Shown: positions 10,481 to 20,862 of the stretch, piece by piece | Layout: the number at the start of each line of letters is the position of its first letter | Position numbering within the stretch: position 1 is the stretch's first letter | Assembly (NCBI GenBank): GCA_947650365.1 | Contig: OX393552.1 | Span: forward strand, 17,660,775-17,724,774 | Length of the DNA stretch: 64,000 nt | Reading direction: 5' to 3' | DNA from: Chamaelirium japonicum | Taxonomy: Eukaryota; Streptophyta; Magnoliopsida; Liliales; Melanthiaceae | The notes under the pieces: model-generated | Seen by the model: only the letters and a program-made list of their open reading frames with translations | What the model was told of the DNA's origin: nothing | Database searches by the model: none | Translations under genes and position numbers: made by a program

Positions 10481-10637
10481 CCAGTTGAGGCCGAGCCCCA
10501 GCCCGAGGTTGAGGATGAGGTACCACGTCGAGATCGGGGTCGGCCGCCAGGTCGTGGTCGAGGCCATGGACGAGGACGATGCCGAGGACGTGGGACAATA
10601 GCTCCGGGCACTAGATCGAAGAGATATAGGACATAAC
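10481..10637 (+). pseudogene. Remnant of a gene encoding an acidic then RGRG-rich C-terminus
   Basis: In the frame starting gttgaggcc the sequence reads an acidic/proline stretch (VEAEPQPEVEDEVP). This is followed by an Arg/Gly tail with an AT-hook-like RGRPPGRGRGHGRGR core and a stop TAA at about 10635. The start is cut off by E1. Tails of this kind end many plant-mobile-domain (MAIN-like) proteins, but nothing else of that family is visible, so the assignment is only a guess. Confidence 0.3.
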
Positions 10638-11794
10638 TTGACATATTTTATCCTGATATATCAATTTTTGTATTGCCACACTTGATGTATATTGGCATAT
10701 ATATGTAATGACTTTAAATATATGATTTCTCTCTTTCTGTATTGCCACACTTGATGTATATTGACATATATATGAATGTCTTTATATGACTTCAATATGA
10801 GTTTCATCATGCCCTTTGAATGTACGTCTTTATATGATTCAGTTGATTTAAAACTTGAATACTTGTACTCGTTTCCCTAAAAATGTCATCTAAATGATTG
10901 TCTTTTGGTTGGTCCTATTAGACCCTGAAGAATGATGAAGTGATGTACTGGAATTTGAGCTTAATACTAGTATTCATTTGTAAAATTCAAACAAATAATG
11001 TACCCCACTGGTCACATTGAGTAGGTCTGTAGGTTAGACCCTCAATTATCTTGCTCTGTTTTTTTCAGGTTTTTTTTTAAACCCGGTGTTTACAGCACCG
11101 GGTATATACTCGTCGTTTTAATTGTAACTGCAGGGTTTAAGAGAAAATGCCAAAAAAATTTACAAAATGATTTTTCGGCATTGAACTTGAGGCTGACGGT
11201 AATGTTCTTTTAACTGCATCTTGAAACCCGTGATTGTGAACACAGGGTTTAAACCCGGCAGTTTGAAAGCAGTGTTTTATTTGTATTTTGGTAGCAGGGT
11301 TTAGGGTAACATTGTGTTTAGTAAACCCTGCAATTAACCCAGTTGCCTGGTTTATGAGGCTTTGGGACCCAGTTGCCTGGTTTATGAGGCTTTGGGGAAA
11401 AAAATATGACAGCCGACGTGGCAAGTGTTTTTCGACTCTGACATGCCACGTGGTAGTCAGAGCGCTATACTGATTAATACTTCGGTCAAATGTTATTGAA
11501 TTAAATATTTATTTTTTAAATATTATTTTGAAAAAATTCTCTATTTTTTTTTAAAAAAAATTCAACCTACCTACCTGTACAATAGGCAGAGTTAAAAAAA
11601 ATAAATTGGGTCGCCTGTACAATAGGCGGGTAAGACCCTTTTTCACGATTTATGATGTTTTATACTGTTTATTATAAATATATTATTTTTTATGTTTTTT
11701 TTTTAAAAATGTTGAAAATTCAAAAAAGATATTAGAAATTGCATATAATGCATTCTACATCAAAAAAACCCACAGCCTAAACCAGCTCAAAGCC

Positions 11795-11796
<2 letters not shown>
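10638..11796. other. Non-coding AT-rich stretch with short direct and inverted repeats
   Basis: No gene is seen. There is a ~70-bp tandem duplication (10668-10737 and 10738 onward, both with tattgccacacttgatgtat). A perfect 8-bp inverted repeat acccggtg/caccgggt lies at 11081-11103. A 30-bp direct duplication occurs near 11337-11396 (acccagttgcctggtttatg). Palindromic gcctgtacaataggc motifs are near 11575 and 11610. Such GGGTTT/AAACCC-rich hairpins are often seen around plant mobile-domain transposons, but this is weak inference. Confidence 0.45.

Positions 11797-11889
<93 letters not shown>
11797..11889. repeat. (CT)n microsatellite, ~46 repeats
   Basis: There is an uninterrupted run of ctctct from about 11797 to 11889. 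It is a long, probably polymorphic dinucleotide tract. No function is inferred. Confidence 0.97.
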
Positions 11890-11892
<3 letters not shown>

Positions 11893-12362
11893 CGTGTGGA
11901 GGCCAGAGAAAAGTGCCCATGCCAAAGCTGCTCTTCTTCTCGACGTTGCCGATGAGGGGCAGCCTAATGCATAGGTTGGGGTTTGCCTAACCCCCTCTCA
12001 ATTGGGATGTCATTAACCCTATATAAATATAAAATAAAAAAATCTACCCCTTACTGTTTTGTCTAGTTCGGTGTTTATTTTAAAAACTATCCATTTTGAT
12101 ATATACTTTGCTTTTGCAGTTTTACCCAATAGTTTTTTAAAAAACAAAATAAGCAAATGGATAGTTGATACTAAGGATAAAAAAATCAATGAGGAGTTCT
12201 GATGAGCTGAAAGCACTCATTTTCATGCCTAAAGCTCCGACTCGACCTCCAGAGGAGGAGAGGACTTCGGGCGCGACGTCTGCGCCGACCTCCAAGCAAG
12301 TCATGAGGAGCATCCGCAAGTTGTTGGCTTCTCTAGAGTAGTCGAACACGGTGACTGAGAGG
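11890..12362. other. Intergenic, no recognised gene
   Basis: A short open stretch near 12188-12340 (ending in a stop before the MITE) has gene-like composition with a Pro/Glu/Ser-rich peptide, but I recognise no family. The rest is AT-rich. Confidence 0.4.
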
Positions 12363-12516
12363 CAAGGGCGGATCCTGGAATCGAACCTTGAGTTAGAAAA
12401 ATCTTTGGGGTGACGGGGTCTTAAATTTTGTTAAAAATTCAGGGGGGGGCGAACTTATATTATTAAAAAATAATCCTAGCTAATACTTCTATATAAGGGG
12501 TTCTCTTTCGAATATA

Positions 12517-12547
<31 letters not shown>

Positions 12548-12588
12548 GGGGGGCGATCGCCCCCACACCCCCCCTGGATCCATCCCTG
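12363..12588. mobile_element. hAT-like MITE with 30-G run
   Basis: The ends are inverted: CAAGGGCGGATCCTGG at 12363 and, reading in from the right end at 12588, CAGGGATGGATCCAGG. Flanking 8-mers ctgagagg (12355-12362) and gtgggagg (12589-12596) match at 6 of 8 positions, as expected for an aged hAT 8-bp duplication. The 226-bp interior has no coding capacity and includes a homopolymer of 30 G (12517-12546). Confidence 0.7.
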
Positions 12589-13286
12589 GTGGGAGGGCAT
12601 GTTTGAGGTTGGGGACACCCAAGGAGTGGGGCTTCGTCCCCTCCAGCTCTTGGAGGAGAACTCCATCACCCCCAGATGTTGGAGGACTCCGCCTTTTCTT
12701 TTGGTGGTTCCGTAGGTGTTGGGTATGTACTCACGCGCATTCTTGATTTAGAGAGAGTCGCAACTCACGCGCGGAGGGTGGTCTTAAGAGAGGAGCTCGT
12801 CTCGGTGGGTCATTGTCACTGCGTGAATACAGTCTGTCCGGCTTGAGATTGGGGCTGGTTTCTCTTTTGTGAGAACCCTAGCCTTTTTTTTTCTCCCGGC
12901 TCCTTTCAGGATAGTTTGTACCTTTCTTTTTAATAAATTGGTCGAGGTCCTTGGCTAACCCCCCCTCCGACAAGCGGAGGATTCTCCAAATAAAAATTAG
13001 TAATTAAGGATATAAAATTTAATTTGATAGAGCAAGCACATATATAAATGATGAGTACTAGCTTGCAAGGAAATTGAACCCAACATCAAAAATCATAATA
13101 GATTTGGTAAATAAAATGAAGTAATCTCCCTACCTTAATTACCCCTAATCTCCACCAAGGTACGCATATGTTGATAATTCCCATCCAATCCTCTCCATAA
13201 GAAAAAAAGAAAAAAGGCATCAAGATGTGCAAAAACCTTTCATTCCATCAAGGACAGATCGAAGGGCATGCCTGCCCATAGTAGCC
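12589..13286. other. Intergenic, no recognised gene
   Basis: I see no convincing coding sequence. The stretch 13000-13250 is AT-rich and could be the old 3' flank of the DUF579 fragment that follows on the minus strand. Confidence 0.4.
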
Positions 13287-13667
13287 CTATGGCTGGCCGG
13301 GGATGATGGAATACCTCAGCCTCAACCTCCCCTCCTCCTCCCTCAAATACCTCTCGCACAGAAAGAACCTTGAGAACTTGTCCTCCACCGCCTGATCGAC
13401 ATCGTGCATGAATACGTCGGTCTCCCCATCGTTCCTCCCCCTCGCCGCCATCCCGGCCGGCGGTGTAGATCACCCCCATGCATCCTCCCGGGCGCCTCGG
13501 GGACCCACCCGGTCGGCGCATCCACCATGATCAGGTCCCACTCCACCTCGTAGAACACCGCCGATAGCTCCCTCAGTGCCAGGCGGCACTTGGAGTGCCG
13601 CGGGTCGCCCACCGCCTCGCACTCCGAAGCTCGAACAGCTCGTCTGCGTCCCGCACCCGGGTGTCGT
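13287..13667 (-). pseudogene. DUF579 (glucuronoxylan 4-O-methyltransferase-like) gene fragment, frameshifted
   Basis: Reading the minus strand in shifting frames gives blocks typical of the C-terminal half of plant DUF579/Polysacc_synt_4 proteins (GXM/IRX15 family). They are a TRVRDADELFEL block, then SKCRLALRELSAVFYEVEWD, then LIMVDAPTGW with PEAPGRM, then TDVFMHDVD and FLCERYL, and the stop at 13287-13289. At least three frame changes are needed (near 13620, 13490 and 13465), so it is dead. Intact members methylate glucuronic acid side chains of xylan in the Golgi and are about 300 residues, usually intronless. The N-terminal half is missing, cut where an E1-family LTR fragment begins. Domain naming is by motif memory only. 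Confidence 0.75.
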
Positions 13668-14292
13668 GGTGGGACTCCCCAGCCCTGCTTGGGGCCCACG
13701 AAGACGACAGTAGGACCCGCAGCATTGCCAGGGGCCCACGAAGATGATAGCGGGACCTGCAGCCCTGCCTGGGACCCACGAAGACGACAGTGGGACATGC
13801 AGCCCTGCTTGGGGCCCACGAAGACTATCCGGGGTCTGGTAAAAATCCCCATATGATTTCCCGAACCCTGGGTGTTCCCAGAAATATCCCTAGAATATTC
13901 CCTAGAATATTCCTTGGATATTCCCAAACCTCTATATATAACCAATCCTGTAAAGAATCGAGATGGAAATTCATTATTCCACATTCAACTTTCTGTTTTC
14001 CAGACTTCCAAACCCCCTACTCTCTATCTATTTGTAAGAAGCACTCCTCGTCCTACCGAGAGTAGCTCATCCTTTCTAAGTGATAGTGGATTCAAAGGTT
14101 GCGCCTTACCGCACGAAGACATAGGCTTCGGCCGAACTTCATTATCACATCTTGTGTCAATTCTCTATCTCAACAGTGACTGCGTGACCGCTCAGGACTT
14201 GACCTTTTAGCGCTTCACAGTCCCCGACGAGTCAAACCTTCAATTGACTGTTTGAGGGGGGTTACGTACGACGACCGAAATCCTCCCCCACA
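13668..14292 (+). mobile_element. Truncated E1-family LTR (opposite orientation)
   Basis: The reverse complement matches 9636-10320. It contains four minisatellite units (13668-13840), the ggggtctggtaaaaatcccc motif, the tctatatataaccaatcctg TATA region (13931-13950), and the terminal edge cctcccccaca at 14292. The LTR start is missing at the DUF579 junction, and no primer site follows the end. It is therefore a 3' or solo LTR that has lost its left part. Confidence 0.8.
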
Positions 14293-15162
14293 ACTGCAGC
14301 CTTGGGCTCGGCCTCAACCTCGACTGCAGCCTCGGGCTCAACCTATGTCTCCGGTTGTGTCTTTGCATTTGGTAGTGACTGTGTCTAATTTGATGTCCAA
14401 AAGGGATCTGGGGCTATCTTGCACCCAAAGTAACATCACTAGTTTGACCCCCTGGGCAAGCCCGGTAATGATCGGATTGAAGACCACCCCCAGGCCGGTG
14501 GTGGTTCAGAAGCCCAGCGAGCCCTAGAAGAATCACCTACTCGACCTATGGAGAATCACCTACTACACCCAAGGAAGAATCACCTACTACACCCATGGAA
14601 AATTTATCTCATCAAAAACTATATTGAAGGGGTTAAAATGTAATTTTCTAACTACAGGGGGTAAAATGTTGTTGTAAAAATTACATTGTACGTACATGAT
14701 TTGCGACAGCTGATCATAAACGAAATTGAAGGGAGTAAAATGTAATTTTCTAACAACGTGGAAGAAACCTTCGCCCAAACCACGAACGCTCACGTCGACA
14801 CAGCACCATACTGCCCGGCACACGCTCCTGAGCTCACCGGTGGGATACGCATGGACGACATATATAAATGAAAGAGATGCTATTCCCCTGGGCGATATGG
14901 GACTATATATCCTTAGCTGAGCAGATAGTCCATGTGTAACAACACGGAAGAGAGGCTTCTATTTTAATATAGATATACAGATTTGGAAAATTGGAGAGGC
15001 ACCGGAGCCCCAATTTTAACTTCGGACTGGACTTCCGTGCAAAACAAAATCCCTAACTCAAGCCTTCGGTTAATATGGCCGTGAGGTAATTGCACAGGAA
15101 CCAAACATGCCCTAAGTTTGTGATCTGGCCAATCACCCAAGTCTGATGCTCACTTGATCATG
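14293..15162. other. Intergenic with short tandem repeats
   Basis: Three to four copies of gaatcacctactacaccca lie at about 14528-14600. Two related copies of a ttgaagg...taaaatgtaattttctaac block lie at 14625-14656 and 14727-14758. No gene was recognised. Confidence 0.5.
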
Positions 15163-15170
15163 GTCCCATG

Positions 15171-15602
15171 TAGGGGTGGCAATGGGTTCGTGTCGGGTCG
15201 GGTTCGTGTCAGGTCTAGTTTCAGGTCGTGTCCAAAACTCCTAGACCCGGACCCGACCTGTTTAACTAATCGTGTGTCTAGATCCTATACTTGTACCCGA
15301 TCCGTTTATAAACGGGTAGACCTGATAAGACCAGTTAGACCCGTTTACCACACGGGTTTATTCAGTTGACCCAATCCGACTCGACCCGACCTAACCCGAT
15401 ACACCCGCTGATATTATATATTACAGTATCAGATTGCGGGTAGACCCGACCCGACACGACCCGTTGAATTTTAAATGGGTCTTCCCGGGGTCTACGTGTC
15501 CAGAACCTAAACCCGGACCCGACCCGAACCCGTTTAGCCCTGACCCAAACCCGCTAACTTCGTGTTGGGTCTGCCGTGTCGGGTCCGAAATTGCCAGCCG
15601 TA
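15171..15602. mobile_element. hAT-like MITE with perfect 8-bp target duplication
   Basis: The terminal inverted repeats are TAGGGGTGGCAAT at 15171 and TACGGCTGGCAAT read inward from 15602 (11 of 13 matching). The flanking duplication GTCCCATG is perfect (15163-15170 and 15603-15610). The 432-bp interior is low-complexity gggtcgggtt/acccgaccc sequence with no transposase. This is typical of non-autonomous hAT elements. Confidence 0.92.
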
Positions 15603-15849
15603 GTCCCATGACGAGTCTTTTATTTTGTCAAGAAGGAAAGGAATTTCATAGTTTTCGAGAGGCAAAATCTCCAATCCAATACACATCCTTCCGCCTCTGG
15701 CACATCCAGATTGCATCGAAATTCTTCTAGAGAAGAAAGCAGGAAGATGGCGGCCTCCGCTACTGAATCTACAGAGGCTTGACTCGCACCTCCAATCAGG
15801 GTCTTAAAGTCTAATGAACACAATCTTTTCTTTCGCTTTTCCAACTTGT

Positions 15850-16048
15850 ATCAGAACTCTTCTTTTAGAGGATCGTCGATCTCTTATCAGTATTGAATAG
15901 AACATGCTGAACAAAATCTTCTTCATGTAAAGCCTGCTCGATTTGGATCAGGAAACTCGTACGGGTTTTATGAAACCATGTGCTATGGCTCGAACCCGTA
16001 GTCGATCCTATTTCCGATAGGAGCAGTTGACAATTGAATCCATAATAT
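15850..16048. other. Probable plastid DNA insertion (NUPT)
   Basis: The stretch containing ggaaactcgtacgg, gaaaccatgtgctatggctc, tcctatttccgatagg and gcagttgacaattgaatcc closely resembles what I remember of the chloroplast inverted repeat between the rps12 3' exons and the 16S rRNA. A few substitutions suggest an old transfer. Boundaries are approximate. An alignment to any angiosperm plastome would settle it. Confidence 0.55.
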
Positions 16049-16117
16049 CGACCAAGGATGCCAAGACTGCAGTCATATGTACAGGTCTCGACGTGTACTG
16101 GCCAGGAAAAAAAAGTG

Positions 16118-16588
16118 TTAAAATATTTTCCTCACCTTCAGATAAGAATACATAACAAAAAATCCAGCCACTGCGCCGACTACTATTCCCCCTGTTGTCA
16201 GCCAAAAAGCCCACTGCACCAAGTTCAAAATTAGTAGAAGTAAAACCTCTCTGTATTGAAACATATGAGACAATGGATTCAGCAATAATACCACACGCTC
16301 CTCGAGGTATGATCTCAGGTTCATCCCAAATATCCCTACAACAGAGGCAAGCAATTTGGCTGATAAGATCGTGCGGTGGAAAAACAATGCACGTTGAAAA
16401 AATCTTTCAAACATTCAATGCAGCGGGGATTTCTGCGGTTCATAAAATGAGAGAACTACCACTAGGATGACTGTATTATAGTAAACAGAAATTTGAGCTT
16501 CGCACCTGCGATCAAAGCACCAACGGCTACAAAGAATGTTCCAACCTGGAGAAGCAGTTCCACCCTACTTACCTCGAGCCGGCGGGAG
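16118..16588 (-). pseudogene. 3' end of an MRS2-11/MGT10-like chloroplast Mg2+ transporter gene (last three exons)
   Basis: Three exons join with consensus GT/AG sites. They are 16588-16506 (RRLEVSRVELLLQVGTFFVA), 16335-16292 (starts IFGMNLRSYLEERV) and 16213-16118 (WAFWLTTGG to MYSYLKVRKIF, stop at 16118-16120). The junction phases fit exactly, and the G-M-N signature of CorA/MRS2 channels is reconstituted across the first intron. Intact MRS2-11 proteins sit in the chloroplast envelope and import Mg2+ through two C-terminal membrane helices, which are the part present here. The upstream exons, including the N-terminal transit peptide and coiled coil, were not found before the TRIM at 17392. 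It is therefore either a truncated gene or the tail of a gene split by later insertions. Confidence 0.75.
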
Positions 16589-17391
16589 CTGAAAAGCAGT
16601 CATTATAGAGAGTTTGTTAAGTAATCGAACTATTTGCTCTCCATGTACAAAAGTTAATCGAAGATTAAAACAACAACAACGAAGTATTGCATCAATCACT
16701 GAGCATGTTGATTTTTATAGCATAATAGTCCACAATTATTAAAGAAAAGGTTTGCTAAAACATAACGAAGATGTGAAATGCTCATTTGTACAAAAAAGAA
16801 CAATTAAAATGCATTATTATTCTGATTCGTTAGTTATGTCTAGTTAAGCTCTCAAGAATTGTTCGTTTGGTTCATTTTATTGCTCGCTTCTCATTTCTTT
16901 TCTTTGCACTATTTATCTTTGTTCATCCTGCCTCCATTTTATTTTCCTTTTTCGTATGGATTACGTTATCTTTCCCTCCCTAGGGATTGCTTCATCCTAT
17001 CAACTCATCCAAATTCTCTGTTTCTATATGGTTGTATAATAATATATCGTGTCCCTCGAATGGCCCTATTCCGACCCGGACCCGTTAGATTTAACCCCAC
17101 CTCGCATTCGGGTTTTGGAAGCAATTTCCAAGACCATCCCAAATAACACTTGGAAGACCCACACCCTCCCCGTGTTGATGATCCTTTGAGAGCCGGTCCG
17201 CGTCGGGTTGATGATACTACCCCGGCCTGCTATCTTTTATATAGTTTCTAGAAGTGGCCTATTTTGAATAAAAGCACATGCGAATAATTTAAGATGCTAT
17301 CATATTTTCATATAGATGCAATATTCCGCACTTTTACAGTATGATCATCATTTCAGTAAGAACTTGGTATCAAGTAACATCCCATACGTAA
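16589..17391. other. No gene recognised; possible intron sequence
   Basis: AT-rich sequence lies upstream of the MRS2-11-like exons (which read on the minus strand) and may be intron. A short gacccggacccgtta stretch near 17080 resembles MITE interiors. Confidence 0.4.
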
Positions 17392-17774
17392 TGTTAGATA
17401 CCCTCACACCCCAAAACCCGGGTCGTGTGGAGGACAAGTTCAACGACAATAGTCCACATCGGAAAGGGGAGCGCCCCATTAGGCCGCTTAATATACATGC
17501 TGTGCTCCTCCTCCCTCCAAGAGGTTAGCCTTTTGGAGACATGGGGAGTTCTAACATGGTATCAGAGCTTGGCCCGTCTCTTACTCCAGGTGCTCCCTTA
17601 CCGATCGTGCCTTGCCACGCATGCTCCGCATGAGAAGAGGGGGAGTGTGTGTGTGTGTAGATAGCCCACTGATTTAGTCCCACATCAATAAAGGGGGCAC
17701 CCATTGGCCACGCAATATACCCGCTGTGGACCTCCTCTTACGACCCGGGTTTTGGGGTGTGAGAGTATCTAACA
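17392..17774 (+). mobile_element. TRIM (miniature LTR retrotransposon)
   Basis: The 5' LTR spans 17392-17556 (TGTTAGATACC to TTCTAACA). It is followed immediately by the primer site TGGTATCAGAGC (17557-17568), a 60-bp spacer, the purine tract gagaagagggggag (17632-17645), and a diverged shorter 3' LTR (17646-17774, ends TATCTAACA). The flanks cgtaa and cttaa match 4 of 5. There is no coding capacity, so it must be mobilised in trans. The outer ~35 bp of the two LTRs also form an inverted repeat around acacccc/ggggtgt. Confidence 0.8.
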
Positions 17775-18354
17775 CTTAATATGACCCAGTTGCACCATTC
17801 GTTATATATAACAAGAAAGAACACAGACCACGTTTGACAACATATAAGTAATTAATTCATGTGCAACCCCTTCGAAGTCCCTTGAAACAATTTGCATATG
17901 GCAGCAGACCCAGTTGATAATGGAGCTGCAACTCAAAAGTATCCAGTGACCACAATGGGATATAGTAATATACCACTACAAGGTATATACACTAATTAAT
18001 CAGCTATCAAAACAAAAAGAAATAGGTCCTTCAAGCAAGCATAATCATCCAATATTGATTCTCCTCACAAATTGATAATTTCCCAAATTGTTCACAAAAT
18101 AATCGTAACAACCAAATCGATAACTTCCCAAATTGTTCACGAAAACATATTCACTTCTTCTTAAGCCAAGTAGTGAATGCCTAGAATTTCCTAATCCTGA
18201 GTTTATATCCTCATCACAAATGATGCAAATGCAACTTGAATATGTCGTCAAACAGTTAGCTATACATACAAATAAAACAATTACATTAGACTAAGTTTAT
18301 AAACCAAACTAATCAACTATATATATGATATGTAGTTATAAAATAATTTACCTT
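17775..18354. other. AT-rich flank of the hAT transposase remnant
   Basis: No gene recognised. An imperfect duplication (aatttcccaaattgttcac) lies at 18070-18140. The splice donor-like gtaaatta (minus, about 18347) after the hAT dimerisation domain suggests that this is its last intron and 3' end. Confidence 0.4.
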
Positions 18355-19090
18355 CGATTTCACTCCACAACCAAGTTGTGAACACATCAAAGCCTTCAAG
18401 GTATCTAGATGAAGCCTGCTGCGGTGTTCAGTAACCACCCTTCCATTAGTTCTAAAAGCCAATTTTGATGCAACTATCGATACATGTCTAGCTAAGATAT
18501 CTCAGGCAACTAACTGTAACATTGGTACCCGAGTCCGTTGTTCTTCCACTAATTCAATACGACAATGTTTTGAGTTTTAGACAATACAGATTCCTCCAAA
18601 TATAATTGCAAAAAAAAAAGATTCCTCCAAATAATGGTTTATCCCAGATTTCACATGGACTCCACTAGAAGTAGATGTCACAAATAAATCAAGGTTATAA
18701 AAAGGGTCCTACTCATCATGGTCAACAACATGTGATTGGCATGAAGACCAAGCAACTCTACTAAAAGCATAATCTACACCCTGGTTTGATTTGAGCTTTG
18801 TTTGGTACTCAAGGAGTAAATCATATAAACCATCTCGAACCCTTTTAATTTTATTTCCTTTATCACTTCTGTAAATCAATCTTTATCTTGTACCACTAGT
18901 CTAAAAGAACTGCTATTACCATTATAATATGAAACAGTTCACATCCAACACTTCTCAAAATTTTCTATCATCTTTGACAACATCATACTTACCACTCCAC
19001 TTTCAAATGTAAGCCACGTAGATAATAATAGTCTAATCTCAGAAACTTTAGTGAAAAATAATTGCAATGAGATATTAGGTCCCAGAGAAT
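18355..19090 (-). pseudogene. hAT transposase pseudogene, C-terminal part
   Basis: On the minus strand, the segment just inside the MITE junction reads FFTKVSEIRLLLSTWLT, then MLSKMIENFEKCW, both hAT catalytic-domain features. Further on is the dimerisation domain: LYLEESVLSKTQNIVVLN, then DILARHVSIVASKLAF, GRVVTEHRSRL and LKALMCSQ. Several stops (for example in VLN*W and VA*DIL) make it dead. Intact relatives are BED-finger transposases of the Daysleeper/RICESLEEPER type. The upstream part continues at 24778-24897. Confidence 0.85.
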
Positions 19091-19646
19091 TAGGGCTACA
19101 ACCCGAGCGGGTCGAGGGGTCAACCCAAGAGGTTGAATCCTCTGCCCAAGCCCAACCCAAACCGAGGTCGGGTTGAACTTCCCTAGCCCATGCCCAAGCC
19201 ATTGGGTTGGCTGGGTTGATCGGGTTGTGTGGGACAGGTTGACTGGTTTCAACATGGTAGAGGAGACATAATCAATATATAACATTCCTTTGAGTAGAAC
19301 AACACATAAAGTAGCTCTTTGCATTCTTAGATGGGTGATGGTCCATCGTTGGATGGATAAATGCTCATCCAACGGTGGCCCTTAGAAGCATGATAAATTT
19401 CCATCGAAATTCCACCACGGTGCGATCTTAACTTGTATTATCCAACATAAGATTTCTGATAGGACCTATTCAATATTATATTATATTAAATACTTATTTA
19501 CTAAATGGTCGGTTTTTGGGTTGCCCGAAGCCTTTGCCCAAGCCCAACCAGAATTGAGGTTGAATTGGGATTTTCCAACCCAAGCCCAACCCATAAAAAT
19601 AAAATCCTAACCCAAGCCTACCCAAATTCGGGTTGGGCTCGGGCTG

Positions 19647-20850
19647 TGATACGATGCGTATGCTTAATTTAATCCAAGTGCAGAATTTAAATAATAAAAA
19701 TCAGATTTCAGCATGTATAAGTAAATTTCAGCAATGCTTAGAATCACGTTTCAGCATTCATTCATCACCAATCAGATTTAATTCAAAGAAACAATAAAAT
19801 GGACAAGATGAACACTAATTTCAGATTATAAGACTGAATTCCAGCAATGAGAACAATCACTATCTCAAATAATATGCCAATGTCTCAAGAACAAATAAAG
19901 ATCTAAACGAATAAACCCTAACGGATGAGACTCTCGGGAAACAGAGTTTTAGGGTTCCTACAATGAAATCAGCAATAGGGCCGGTTGCAAGAAAGCAGGT
20001 TATCACATGAAAATTATCGAGGATCGATCTCACCGTGCTTTGGTCAATGCCGGCAGCTTTCCGATACTCCGATGTTGCAGATGAATGGCGCGGAAGGGGG
20101 AGGTGTGGTCCAGAAGACAGGGTGAAGAAGCCGAGACGATGATCTTGAAGAAGAAGAAACTCCACGTCGATCTTCCGTGAAGCCGAGGATGAATAGCGAG
20201 GCGACGGGGTAGAAGCGTGCGGAGGAAGAAAAGGATCAGAAGCAGGGAAGATTCGTCGGAAGGGATAACCGAACAAGCGCACACGCTTCTTCAATCTAGG
20301 GTTTCAATTTCAATTTCATCTCCCTTTGCAATTAGGGTTTTTAGAATAAATAGGGGATGAAGGCACAAGGCACAAAAGGAAAGGAAAGAAGAGAGAGAGG
20401 GGCCGGTCGGGTAGAGAGAGAGAGAGAGGACGCGCGGAAGAGAGGGATGCGCGGGCATGTTCGCGGGAGAGAGAGAGAGGGCCGGTCGGGTGGGGATTAG
20501 GCTAGGGTTTTGGGTTTTTTAATTTCCCTTCGAATCTCATCCATTGAGATCTATTCTAACCTAACATCCTACGGCTAAAAAGTAAACACAGAAACGAGTC
20601 AGTTCGGCATCTGTGGCTCGAACCGGATGCGAACATGGCTCGCACCTACCCAAACCAGAAATAAAAACTGAAATAACTAAAGATCCGTTGGTCGGATCGA
20701 AATAAAGTAAAAACCAAAACTGTGGGGCTTCGATTAAGCTTTCCACTGATGCAGACGGATCGACGATCGGGTTCCGGGATCTCCGGCGCGGATGAAATAA
20801 AATACGCCATCAGCTGTAGAAAAACTGCACGTAGTGGCTCGTCTGCATCA
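19647..20850 (-). repeat. H 3' LTR
   Basis: On the minus strand it begins TGATGCAGACGAGCC and ends CGCATCGTATCA. It includes a gagagaga microsatellite, two ggccggtcggg motifs and a tagggtttc telo-box. It is about 99% identical to 23549-24750. Confidence 0.93.
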
Positions 20851-20862
20851 AGTCCCCCGGAC

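Noticed and set aside
11081-11103. Hairpin as a transcription terminator
   Set aside because: This is a eukaryotic context with no gene upstream. More likely a transposon-associated palindrome.
12546-12746. Open frame starting in the poly-G tract
   Set aside because: It crosses the MITE edge and depends on the homopolymer. No similarity recognised.
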